This document shows, piece after piece, positions 1-6,470 of a stretch of 8,051 nucleotides of DNA (the stretch's first letter is position 1; the number at the start of each line of letters is the position of its first letter). This DNA is from Sphaerochaeta sp. (lineage in GTDB: Bacteria > Spirochaetota > Spirochaetia > Sphaerochaetales > Sphaerochaetaceae), in the NCBI GenBank assembly GCA_003446545.1, contig DMAO01000135.1, positions 1 through 8,051 on the forward strand, given 5' to 3'. A model generated the notes under the pieces. The model was not told the DNA's origin. It was given only the letters and a program-made list of their open reading frames with translations, and ran no database searches. The position numbers were made by a program, and so were the translations under genes.

Positions 1-894
1 TACGGCGCAGCAATTCCAGAAAAGACAGCCCTGGCACAGCTGGATGTGTTTTTCGACCAGGGAGGGAACCTCCTTGACACTGCCCATATCTATGGACAGG
101 ATACAGAGGGAGGCCCCTCTACCAGCGAACAGGTCCTTGGCACGTGGCTACGGTCGAACAGGAATCGCAACCAGATGGTGGTCGCTACAAAAGGCTGTCA
201 TCCCTACAAGGAAGACATGAACCGGGGCAGGATCACCTATAAGGATATGATGGGCGATATCCAGCGAAGCCTGGACCAGTTGCAGTGTGACAGCGTAGAC
301 ATCTGGTTCTTCCATCGGGACGACCCGAGTATGGGGGCCGATGAGATCATAGATATGGGAAGTACTCTTGTAGACAAAGGGCTCGTCAAGCACCTTGGGG
401 CATCCAACTGGACGACCAAACGCATTGAAGAGGCAAACGTGTGGGCAAAAAAGAACAACAAAAGTGAATTTGCCATCAGCGAGGTCCAGTGGAGTCTCGC
501 CCACTGCACACCTGATACCTGGGGGGACGATACCCTTGTCTGCATGAATGAAACTGAGAGAGCCTGGTATGAGAAGTACAACTTCCCAGTCATGGCCTTT
601 GCCTCACAGGCCAAGGGCCTCTTCTCAAAGCTGATCGAAGGTAAGGGCGAAAGCTTGAGCCAACGGGCCCGAGAACGCTTCCTCACAGAGATAAACCTTG
701 CCATCGTGCCCCGTTGCAAAGCCCTTGCAGAAGAGCTGGAAGTCACCCCAGCAGCTCTGTGCATGGCCTACCTCACCAGCCAGAAGAACCCAACCATAGC
801 CATTGCAGGCTCAAGCAAGGTCTCCCAGATAACAGAAACCCTCGGAGGCGCTGACTTGGTCCTCACATCCTCACAGGTAGCCTACCTGCGATGA
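1..894 (+). CDS. Aldo/keto reductase, 5'-truncated by the window edge
   Basis: This is an NAD(P)H-dependent aldo/keto reductase of the (beta/alpha)8-barrel superfamily, expected to be cytosolic and to interconvert carbonyls and alcohols. The frame is open from base 1 and ends at TGA 892-894, giving 297 visible residues. Counting from base 1, the AKR catalytic tetrad is visible: Asp26 and Tyr31 in NLLDTAHIYG, Lys64 in VVATKG, and His105 in WFFHRDD. Downstream landmarks include GASNWTT near 139-145 and IAIAGSSK near 272-279, which fits the cofactor-phosphate-binding end of the barrel. Probably a few tens of residues, with the first beta strand and the start codon, lie upstream of the window. 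The GTG at 46 falls inside the conserved fold and is not a credible start. The AEC permease gene follows 69 bases downstream on the same strand, so the two may be co-transcribed. The substrate cannot be read from the sequence. The superfamily call is very secure. Confidence 0.93.
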   Translation, partial: YGAAIPEKTALAQLDVFFDQGGNLLDTAHIYGQDTEGGPSTSEQVLGTWLRSNRNRNQMVVATKGCHPYKEDMNRGRITYKDMMGDIQRSLDQLQCDSVDIWFFHRDDPSMGADEIIDMGSTLVDKGLVKHLGASNWTTKRIEEANVWAKKNNKSEFAISEVQWSLAHCTPDTWGDDTLVCMNETERAWYEKYNFPVMAFASQAKGLFSKLIEGKGESLSQRARERFLTEINLAIVPRCKALAEELEVTPAALCMAYLTSQKNPTIAIAGSSKVSQITETLGGADLVLTSSQVAYLR

Positions 895-963
895 TAGGCT
901 ATAGGACAGGCGTTGCTCTTACCCTCCTCTCTTCATCCTCCAAGAAAAAAGGGACCTCAAAGT
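895..963 (+). other. Short spacer between reductase and permease, with a pyrimidine-rich tract and a modest RBS
   Basis: This 69-base gap shows no promoter or terminator that I can recognise. Positions 914-942 are strongly pyrimidine-rich and contain CCTCCT (923-928), which has the sequence of the anti-SD end of 16S rRNA. A purine run, AAAAAAGGGA (945-954), ends 9 bases before the ATG at 964 and is the likely, rather weak, ribosome-binding site. The layout fits a two-gene transcript, but an internal promoter cannot be excluded. Confidence 0.45.
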
Positions 964-1875
964 ATGCCAAACACCCTCTCACAACCCCTGCTCTTCCTCT
1001 TTATCATACTCCTGGCAAACCTGCTCAAGCGTCTAGGGATGTTCTCTGAGAAAGATGGGCATGTACTCTCTCAGATTGTCATGAACATAACCCTTCCTGC
1101 TGCCATCATAGCAGGCTTCCAATCCTTTGAGCTGGTCCCTTCCCTGTTCCTGCTGATTCTTCTGGGAATTGCCATCAATGCCACCCTGATGGGTCTTGCC
1201 TACCTGGTAATGCGCAAGGAGTCAAAGGGGATGCAGGGCTATGCCCTCTTCAACACCCCGACCTACAACATTGGCAATTTCTCCTTTCCGTTTGTGCAGG
1301 CCCTCTATGGGGGGCCGGGCCTGGTGGTTGCATCGCTCTTTGACCTGGGCAATGCCCTGATGACTACAGGCTTTGTCTACTCTGTGGGAAGTTCTGTGGC
1401 AACCAGCCAGCGACCAAGTGTCAGGGACATCCTGAAGAAGCTGTTCCGGTCAGTACCGTTTCTCACCTACCTGATCATGATAGTGCTCTCGCTGTCAGGC
1501 CTCAGGCTACCGGCTTTCCTTACCGAATGGGTGACAGCCATAGGCAAGGCCAACCCCATCGTGGCGATGCTGATGATAGGTATCACACTTGACATGCATT
1601 TTGAGAAGGGTTGGATGAAGCAGGCTTTGAAGGTGATCAGCATACGCTATCTGGTTGCCATCGCATTCTCTGTCCTCTTATGGACACTTACCAGCTTCTC
1701 ATCCATGGTCAAGGTCACACTCATACTGCTATTTTTCGCACCGGTTGCAACTGTTTCGACTGCTTACACACAACAATGCACTGACAAAGGAAAGTTGTCA
1801 TCTTTCACTTCGTCAGTCACCGTTTTGATCAGCACAATCTGCTATATCCTGCTCGTCCCCCTGTTGGGAGCCTAA
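964..1875 (+). CDS. AEC (auxin efflux carrier / PIN-like) family permease
   Basis: This is a polytopic inner-membrane permease of 303 residues, the usual size for bacterial AEC transporters; characterised relatives move small organic acids or related anions. Hydrophobic segments lie at about residues 6-22, 37-53, 57-82, 115-140, 164-180, 197-210, 224-243, 248-266 and 280-301. The N-terminal helix followed by [12 protein letters not shown], the [10 protein letters not shown] motif at about 101-110 (the family's Asn-Gly crossover region), and a C-terminal hydrophobic helix ending in VPLLGA are all typical. I chose ATG 964 because the protein then begins directly before the first helix and has GGGA 9 bases upstream. 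A TTG at 913 would add 17 polar residues not expected in the family. The gene follows the aldo/keto reductase on the same strand. Its TAA (1873-1875) overlaps the stop codon of convergent xylA. The substrate is unknown; nothing shows that it carries xylose, and AEC proteins are not known sugar importers. Confidence 0.88.
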   Translation: MPNTLSQPLLFLFIILLANLLKRLGMFSEKDGHVLSQIVMNITLPAAIIAGFQSFELVPSLFLLILLGIAINATLMGLAYLVMRKESKGMQGYALFNTPTYNIGNFSFPFVQALYGGPGLVVASLFDLGNALMTTGFVYSVGSSVATSQRPSVRDILKKLFRSVPFLTYLIMIVLSLSGLRLPAFLTEWVTAIGKANPIVAMLMIGITLDMHFEKGWMKQALKVISIRYLVAIAFSVLLWTLTSFSSMVKVTLILLFFAPVATVSTAYTQQCTDKGKLSSFTSSVTVLISTICYILLVPLLGA

Positions 1876-1880
1876 CCCAA
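1864..1880. repeat. Small inverted repeat over the overlapping stop codons of the permease gene and xylA
   Basis: TTGGG (1864-1868) and CCCAA (1876-1880) form a 5-bp stem around a 7-base loop. The loop holds both stop codons: TAA of the permease gene (1873-1875) and TAG of xylA (1874-1872, minus strand). There is no T-tract on either side, so this is not a convincing intrinsic terminator. It is too short to rule out chance. Confidence 0.25.
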
Positions 1881-3200
1881 GATATAGGAATTCAAGAGAT
1901 TCTGTAGCTGTTCCTGCTTTCCGCTCTTGTACATGATGGAGGCAGTGCGTCCATACTGGGCAAGGGTGCTGAAATCCATGCTACCGTTGGCGAACTTTCG
2001 CCCGACACCATCATCAAAGGAAGCATATCGCTCATCTACAAAGTCAGCGAGGGCCTTGTCCTCGATAATCTTGTGGGCGACCTCAAGCCCGAAGGCAAAG
2101 CTGTCCATACCACCGATATGAGCCAGGAAGAGGTCTTCATTATCGATGGAGCCTCTTCTGCGTTTGGCATCAAAGTTCAAGCCCCCATGCCCTAAACCAC
2201 CACCACGCAAGATGACCAGCATGGCAAGGGTTGTGTCATAGACATTGGTAGGGAACTCATCGGTGTCCCAACCGTTCTGGGGGTCACCCTGGTTGGCATC
2301 GACACTACCCAGCATACCGCTGTCAGAGCATACCTGCAGATCATGCTCGAAGGTATGGCCTGCCAAGGTTGCATGGTTGGCTTCAATGTTACACTTGAAA
2401 TCATCCTGCAGACCAAACTCCCTGATGAACGCAATGGTTGTAGCGGCATCATAGTCGTATTGGTGTTTGGTTGGCTCCATCGGCTTGGGCTCGATGAGGA
2501 AGGATCCCTTGAACCCAATGCTTCGCCCATAGTCACGTGCCATGGTCAGGAACTGGGCCAGATGTTCGCGCTCACGCTTCATGTTCGTATTCAGCAGAGT
2601 CATGTACCCCTCGCGTCCGCCCCAGAACACATAGTTCTCCCCACCAAGCTTGACGTTGACATCAAGGCAGGCCTTCACCTGCACAGCAGCGCGGGCAACA
2701 ACCGAGAAGTCAGGGTTAGTGGCAGCCCCATGCATATACCTGGGATGGGTAAAGACATTGGCGGTGTTCCAAAGGAGCTTCACCCCTGTCTCTTTCTGTC
2801 GGGCGAGCAGAGCATCAGAAACCTTCTGGAAGTTAGACTCGTACTCCTCTACACTCGCCCCCTCTGGGGATGCATCTGCGTCATGGAAGCAGTAGTACGG
2901 GGTCCCTATCTTGGTGAAGAACTCGAATGCCGCATCAGCTTTGGCCATAGCCTGCTTCATGGGATCGGCATTGTGAAACGGGTGTACCATCGTGGAACTG
3001 CCGAAGGGGTCGGTTCCGTCGGCACAAAAGCTATGCCAGTAGGCAGTGGCAAACCTGAGGTGCTCCTCCATGGTCTTACCTGCAATCTTCTTCTTTGCAT
3101 CGTAGATCTTGAAGGCTAGTGGATTCTTGCTCTTCTTGCCTTCAAACTCAATCTTCCCTATCCCTTTAAAATACTCTTTATCACCTACAAAATAGTCCAT
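1872..3200 (-). CDS. xylA: Xylose isomerase (EC 5.3.1.5), long class II type
   Basis: XylA converts D-xylose to D-xylulose in the cytosol, the first step of the isomerase pathway, using two divalent metal ions in a TIM barrel. The 442-residue length fits the long (class II) group, which includes E. coli XylA. From memory of the E. coli numbering, every active-site residue is found here at a constant +5 shift: His106 and Asp109 in CFHDAD; Glu237 and Lys239 in IEPKP; Glu273 and His276 in NIEANH; Asp301 in VDAN; Asp312 and Asp314 in WDTDE; and Asp344 in NFDAK. The signature VFWGGREGY lies at 191-199. None of these residues is missing, so the enzyme should be active. The start ATG has AGGAGG 6 bases upstream, formed across the xylB stop codon, so translation is probably coupled to xylB. 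Gene order is xylB-xylA, with xylB promoter-proximal. The 3' end overlaps the permease gene stop codon. Confidence 0.98.
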   Translation of the reverse strand: MDYFVGDKEYFKGIGKIEFEGKKSKNPLAFKIYDAKKKIAGKTMEEHLRFATAYWHSFCADGTDPFGSSTMVHPFHNADPMKQAMAKADAAFEFFTKIGTPYYCFHDADASPEGASVEEYESNFQKVSDALLARQKETGVKLLWNTANVFTHPRYMHGAATNPDFSVVARAAVQVKACLDVNVKLGGENYVFWGGREGYMTLLNTNMKREREHLAQFLTMARDYGRSIGFKGSFLIEPKPMEPTKHQYDYDAATTIAFIREFGLQDDFKCNIEANHATLAGHTFEHDLQVCSDSGMLGSVDANQGDPQNGWDTDEFPTNVYDTTLAMLVILRGGGLGHGGLNFDAKRRRGSIDNEDLFLAHIGGMDSFAFGLEVAHKIIEDKALADFVDERYASFDDGVGRKFANGSMDFSTLAQYGRTASIMYKSGKQEQLQNLLNSYILG

Positions 3201-3206
3201 AGTGTT

Positions 3207-3213
3207 CCTCCTA
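3207..3213 (-). promoter_or_regulatory. xylA ribosome-binding site fused to the xylB stop codon
   Basis: Read on the minus strand, TAGGAGG runs from 3213 to 3207. Its first three bases are the xylB stop codon TAG (3213-3211), and AGGAGG (3212-3207) is a full Shine-Dalgarno core 6 bases from the xylA ATG (3200). Ribosomes terminating on xylB would therefore stop on the xylA initiation site. This fits translational coupling and decides the xylA start. Confidence 0.85.
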
Positions 3214-4689
3214 TCTGAACAGCGGTGTCATAGCCTGTACATATCCCTGATAGCGTTCATACGCTTTTTCATATCCCTCACGATTCTCTTCACTGGGCTC
3301 ACACCCCTTCTCTTCGTCAAACTGCACATGCTCAGCGGAAACTTCCTCGATACTCTGGGAACTATCTGCCCACAGGGCCTGTAATGCAGCTCCAAAGGCA
3401 GCACTCTCAACGATCTGGGGGACCGAAAGGGGAAGCTGAAGAGCATCAGAAGCTATCTTTCTCCAGATTGCACTCTTTGCCCCTCCACCGGTAAGCACCA
3501 GGTGCTTGGGCTCAAATCCAAGTTCGCCAAACGCATCAAGGCCCCCCTTCATCGCATATATGGAGCTTTCCAAGGCGGCTCGAGCAATATTCTCCACCTT
3601 CATGTTGGAGAGGTCGAACCCTGCAAGGACTCCCTTGCCATGGGGCAGATTGGGAACTCGTTCCCCATTGAAGAACGGAAGCATTGTAACTCCCTCACAC
3701 CCGATGGGTGCATCGAGAGCCAGCTCGTCGAGCTTCTTCACATCATACCCAAAGAGAGAACGGATGCTCTCTGTGGTAATGGTGCAGTTCATCGTGCACA
3801 GCAAGGGAAGATATCCCCCGCTAGATGAGCAGAATGCTGCAAGACGGCCCTTCCTATCCGACACTATGCTGGTGCTATACCCAAAGAGCGTACCGCTGGT
3901 CCCCATACTCATGGTAAGGGAACCCGGCTTCACGCATCCGGTTCCAAGGGCTGCGGCCATGTTATCCCCACAGCCTGAGGAGACAGGGATGCCTTCAGGT
4001 ATGCCCAGCTCCTTCGCTGCTTGCCTTGTCACTCTGCCACAAGCATCACCTGCCTTGACCAAGGGAGGTAGCGTAGAGAGAAGCCTTCTCTTGTCATCAA
4101 TGGCAGAGAGGACTTCCTCACTCCATACCTTATTCTTCACATCAAAGAAAGCAGTTCCGGAGGCATCACCTGCCTCGGCAGAGTACAGCCCTGTCAGATA
4201 GAAGTTGATATAGTCATGGGGGAGAAGGATATGCTCTAGCTTGTCATACGCTTCCTTGTTATGGCGCTTAAGATGGAGTACTTTGGGTGCGGTATATCCG
4301 ACTAGAATCTGATTGTCTATCAGGGAGAACACACGATCCTCCCCGCCCAGACGTTCGGTGAGAATGTCACACTCCTTGCTGGTTGCAGTATCACACCACA
4401 GCTTGACCGGGGCGAGGACTTCACCCTTGCTTCCCAGCGGCACAAAGCCGTGCTGTTGGGCGGATACCCCAACTGCAGTTATTTGCTTGCGTAGGTTTGG
4501 ATCTATCTGGGCAAAGCACGAGCGTATGGCATCTAGGAACCATATGGCTTCTTGCTCACGTGTCCCATCATCGCGACTTATCATGGCATGGGGGGCGCTG
4601 ACACTTGCCACCACTTTCTTCTGGTCTGCATCATAGCAAAGCACTTTGGTGCTCTGGGTTCCAGTATCAATTCCGGCAACAATTTGCAT
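3211..4689 (-). CDS. xylB: Xylulokinase (EC 2.7.1.17), FGGY family
   Basis: XylB phosphorylates D-xylulose with ATP to D-xylulose 5-phosphate, feeding the pentose phosphate pathway. The 492-residue length matches the family, which has two actin-like ATPase domains. Visible landmarks are the N-terminal phosphate-binding IDTGTQSTK (7-15), SAQQHG (76-81, equivalent to the substrate-contacting QMHG-type loop), KLWCDTAT (96-103), [13 protein letters not shown] (239-251) with Asp242 as the expected catalytic base, MGTSGTLF (262-269), [11 protein letters not shown] (337-347), and the C-terminal ATP-site motif [13 protein letters not shown] (399-411). FGGY kinases differ in sugar specificity, but the xylA partner makes xylulose by far the best call. 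The ATG at 4689 has a strong AAGGAGG site 7 bases upstream. The gene is first of the xylB-xylA pair and is read away from the AraC-type regulator gene across an 88-base gap. Confidence 0.96.
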   Translation of the reverse strand: MQIVAGIDTGTQSTKVLCYDADQKKVVASVSAPHAMISRDDGTREQEAIWFLDAIRSCFAQIDPNLRKQITAVGVSAQQHGFVPLGSKGEVLAPVKLWCDTATSKECDILTERLGGEDRVFSLIDNQILVGYTAPKVLHLKRHNKEAYDKLEHILLPHDYINFYLTGLYSAEAGDASGTAFFDVKNKVWSEEVLSAIDDKRRLLSTLPPLVKAGDACGRVTRQAAKELGIPEGIPVSSGCGDNMAAALGTGCVKPGSLTMSMGTSGTLFGYSTSIVSDRKGRLAAFCSSSGGYLPLLCTMNCTITTESIRSLFGYDVKKLDELALDAPIGCEGVTMLPFFNGERVPNLPHGKGVLAGFDLSNMKVENIARAALESSIYAMKGGLDAFGELGFEPKHLVLTGGGAKSAIWRKIASDALQLPLSVPQIVESAAFGAALQALWADSSQSIEEVSAEHVQFDEEKGCEPSEENREGYEKAYERYQGYVQAMTPLFR

Positions 4690-4696
4690 ACAGATT

Positions 4697-4703
4697 CCTC
4701 CTT
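4697..4703 (-). promoter_or_regulatory. xylB ribosome-binding site
   Basis: On the minus strand AAGGAGG (4703-4697) stands 7 bases before the ATG at 4689. It is a near-ideal Shine-Dalgarno sequence and confirms the start. Confidence 0.85.
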
Positions 4704-4741
4704 ACTACATTCAGCATCCAGCACAACGGACGAAATAACCA

Positions 4742-4771
4742 TAGACAAGATTGGAAAAACATATGTATTAT
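4742..4771 (+). promoter_or_regulatory. Candidate sigma-70-type promoter of the AraC-type gene
   Basis: TAGACA (4742-4747) matches the -35 consensus TTGACA at five of six bases. TATTAT (4766-4771) matches the -10 consensus TATAAT at five of six bases. The spacer is 18 bases. If the last base of the -10 element is -7, then +1 falls exactly on A4778 of the ATG start codon, predicting a leaderless mRNA. The palindrome ACATATGT lies in the spacer, where a bound regulator would block RNA polymerase. Confidence 0.5.
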
Positions 4772-4777
4772 TGACTT

Positions 4778-5569
4778 ATGGAAATTGTTGATGCGGTCTT
4801 TGTCTATCAGATGCATGAAAAGCAAGAGCTGTTATGGCACCAGAGGGTTCATAGCCATGAGAACGGTGCGTTCGAGATCCACTACTTTGTCAGTGGAAGC
4901 GGAACCTTCACCAATGGCAGCAACTGGTACACCATCGCACCAGGGTCCCTGTTTGTCACCTCTGGCGAGAAAAAACATAGCATAACAAGTGACGAAGAGG
5001 CAAACCTGACCTATTACGCCACCCTGATCTCCTGCCCGGAACAAACGAGCCTGTTCACCAAGCTGGAGAACAGACACCCCTTGCACATCGGGACAAACTG
5101 GAGGTTCTTCTTTGAGGAGGTGCGGGACAAGGCTCTCAGCACCAAGGAGGAGCTTCGCCTCAGCGCCTGTCACCAGCTTCTGGGCTTTCTCTACAACCTG
5201 CTGGCAGGAAGCGTATCAGAGCGGACAACGGGCTCCCATGTGCGCCTTGAGAAGGCCATCAGGCATATGCAACGTCATGTATTTGACAACCTCAGTCTCT
5301 CTCAGATAGCAAACCATGTAGGACTCGATCCCTCATACTTTGTCCGTCTCTTCAGGAAGAGGATGAACACCACCCCTATGAAGTACTACTCAAACCTGCA
5401 GTTGGAAGCTGCAAGGGCTATGCTGACCAGTGGGGACCTTTCCATCAAGGAGATAGCGGCCAAACTGCAGTTCTGCTCTGAGTTTCATTTTTCCAAGCGG
5501 TTCAAGGCCTCTACAGGCTCCTCCCCCTCACTCTACCGCAAGACCCACCTGCAGTTGCTGGGGAACTGA
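4778..5569 (+). CDS. AraC-family transcriptional regulator with cupin sensor, likely regulator of xylBA
   Basis: This 263-residue DNA-binding regulator has two recognisable parts. An N-terminal cupin-like sensor covers about residues 20-75 (HSHENGAFEIHYFVSG, then TIAPGSLFVTSGEKKHSI), and a C-terminal AraC-type pair of helix-turn-helix motifs covers 157-256. HTH1 lies near LSLSQIANHVGLDPSYFVRLFRK (172-194) and HTH2 near LSIKEIAAKLQF, then SEFHFSKRFK (221-243), followed by the family's GSSPSLYR ending. Its position divergent from xylB suggests pentose-responsive control of xylBA and perhaps of itself. It is not an orthologue of E. coli XylR in architecture, since that protein is about 390 residues with a periplasmic-binding-protein-like sensor. 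ATG 4778 is the earliest possible start because an in-frame TGA lies at 4772-4774. No Shine-Dalgarno site precedes it, unlike neighbouring genes. The next in-frame Met (codon 12, 4811) also lacks an SD. The family call is secure; the xylose link is inferred. Confidence 0.92.
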   Translation: MEIVDAVFVYQMHEKQELLWHQRVHSHENGAFEIHYFVSGSGTFTNGSNWYTIAPGSLFVTSGEKKHSITSDEEANLTYYATLISCPEQTSLFTKLENRHPLHIGTNWRFFFEEVRDKALSTKEELRLSACHQLLGFLYNLLAGSVSERTTGSHVRLEKAIRHMQRHVFDNLSLSQIANHVGLDPSYFVRLFRKRMNTTPMKYYSNLQLEAARAMLTSGDLSIKEIAAKLQFCSEFHFSKRFKASTGSSPSLYRKTHLQLLGN

Positions 5570-5577
5570 ATATTCAG
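5566..5577. repeat. 12-bp perfect palindrome spanning the convergent araC-type/ribokinase gene ends
   Basis: CTGAATATTCAG (5566-5577) is a perfect palindrome covering the whole 4-base gap. The TGA stop codon of each gene sits at the mirrored position in its arm (5567-5569 plus, 5576-5574 minus). It partly overlaps a second palindrome, TTCAGCTGAA (5573-5582). CAGTT (5552-5556) and AACTG (5564-5568) could form a further 5-bp stem. There is no U-tract, so a standard intrinsic terminator is not supported. Confidence 0.4.
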
Positions 5578-6458
5578 CTGAACACCTCATTGGCCAGGGG
5601 AATCGATCCCATCGCCCCGAGACGGGAGACAGCAAGCCCTGATGCCTTGCAGGCATATCGCAAGGCTCTCTGATTATCATGCCCAAGCGACCGTGAAGTG
5701 AGGAAGTACCCTATGAAGGTATCACCGGCTGCGGTGGTATCAGCGACAGGAAGGTCATAGATCGGTTCGTGCAGCCTAGTCTCCTTGTACCCGTAGTACG
5801 CCCCCCCCTTGCCTGCAGTCAGCACTATCTCACTGGCAGGATACGTTTGCACCAAGGCATTCAACACCTCACCAAAAGATGAGCCCTTGGCGGAATTTGC
5901 CAAGGCGGCACCCTCGATCTCATTGACAACGAGTATGTCTACAAGGTTGAGGGGAAGGCCTAGAATCTTCTCGTCAAAGGGTGCGGTGTTGAGACAGACC
6001 TGCAGGCCTCGCTTCTTTGCCTCTTCAATGAGGTAGGAGGTGTGTACGATCTCATTCTGCAGGACAAGCATATCCCCAGTAGAGAACAGGGCGAGACTTT
6101 GATCTATCTCCTCCTTCCTAATCTGCACATTACCTCCACCAAAGAGGACAATGGCATTCTGTTTGTGCTTGTCCAACTGGATCAAGGCCTGCCCGGTGGC
6201 TCCTTCATAGAGGCGAATGAGGGAGGTATCAACCCCGTAGCCAGAGAGGAGGTCTACCAAGAACTGGCCATCCGAGCCAATCTTGCCTGCATGCGTGACC
6301 TTAGCCCCTGCCTTTGCCAGGGCGGCACTCTGATTTGCTCCCTTGCCACCAGCGCTCCTGAAGAAGGAAGAACTTGAGAGCGTCTCCCCTGGCTTTACCA
6401 CATGGTCTACGGTGAAAACAAGATCAATGTTGACCGATCCATAATTGAGAAATTTCAT
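5574..6458 (-). CDS. rbsK: Ribokinase (EC 2.7.1.15), PfkB family
   Basis: This enzyme phosphorylates D-ribose (possibly another pentose or deoxyribose) with ATP, giving ribose 5-phosphate in the cytosol. The 294-residue length is normal for the family. Visible features are the N-terminal substrate motif GSVNIDLV (7-14), the PfkB signature 1 core GGKGANQSAALAKAGA (37-52), GKIGSDGQF (58-66), VVNEIEGA (177-184) carrying the NxxE metal/phosphate motif, and signature 2 DTTAAGDTFIGYF (240-252) with Asp246 as the expected catalytic base and Ala-Ala-Gly-Asp as the anion hole. The DTTAAGDTF form is that of classical ribokinases. ATG 6458 has AGGAG 6 bases upstream, overlapping the stop codon of the cardiolipin synthase gene. 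No ribose transporter, rbsD or LacI-type regulator is seen, so the gene is not in a classical rbs operon. Its 3' end meets the AraC-type gene tail to tail. Other PfkB sugar kinases remain possible. Confidence 0.9.
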   Translation of the reverse strand: MKFLNYGSVNIDLVFTVDHVVKPGETLSSSSFFRSAGGKGANQSAALAKAGAKVTHAGKIGSDGQFLVDLLSGYGVDTSLIRLYEGATGQALIQLDKHKQNAIVLFGGGNVQIRKEEIDQSLALFSTGDMLVLQNEIVHTSYLIEEAKKRGLQVCLNTAPFDEKILGLPLNLVDILVVNEIEGAALANSAKGSSFGEVLNALVQTYPASEIVLTAGKGGAYYGYKETRLHEPIYDLPVADTTAAGDTFIGYFLTSRSLGHDNQRALRYACKASGLAVSRLGAMGSIPLANEVFS

Positions 6459-6463
6459 AGTTG

Positions 6464-6470
6464 ACTCCTA
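6464..6470 (-). promoter_or_regulatory. Ribokinase ribosome-binding site fused to the cardiolipin synthase stop codon
   Basis: On the minus strand TAGGAGT (6470-6464) begins with the synthase stop codon TAG (6470-6468). AGGAG (6469-6465) is the Shine-Dalgarno core, 6 bases before the ATG at 6458. The layout nearly repeats that at xylB/xylA and implies that the two genes share a transcript with coupled translation. Confidence 0.8.

Larger units (their letters stand above)
4690..4777. promoter_or_regulatory. Divergent control region between xylB and the AraC-type regulator gene
   Basis: This 88-base gap must hold the promoters of both divergent units; the part nearest the regulator gene is AT-rich. 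For the regulator, a good sigma-70-like promoter is visible and is listed separately. For xylB I find no convincing -35/-10 pair. The best -10-like hexamer on the minus strand is AATAAT (4772-4767), which has no recognisable -35 at normal spacing and would overlap the regulator's own -10. A weak -35 is what an activator-dependent promoter would show. Candidate operator elements are the 8-bp palindrome ACATATGT (4759-4766), TGGAAA repeated at 4752-4757 and 4779-4784, and the tandem CAGCATC/CAGCACA (4712-4725). None of these operators is proven. Confidence 0.6.

Noticed and set aside
913..963. Upstream TTG start for the AEC permease, adding 17 residues
   Set aside because: An AGGA lies 6 bases upstream, but the added residues are polar and proline-rich and do not fit the family, whose first helix follows the ATG at 964 directly.
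2343..3119. Long plus-strand open frame of 258 codons antisense to xylA
   Set aside because: xylA is fully conserved in every catalytic residue across this stretch, and the antisense translation shows no recognisable domain or good RBS. It is a codon-bias shadow.
3506..4201. Plus-strand open frame of 231 codons antisense to xylB
   Set aside because: It is embedded in a complete xylulokinase gene, with a low-complexity Ser/Pro/Arg-rich product and no family features.
4690..4777. Riboswitch or attenuator in the xylB leader
   Set aside because: The gap is only 88 bases, shows no extended hairpin or leader peptide, and is fully accounted for as a divergent promoter region.
5552..5582. Intrinsic terminator between the AraC-type and ribokinase genes
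   Set aside because: The inverted repeats are short, not GC-rich and not followed by a T-tract on either strand.
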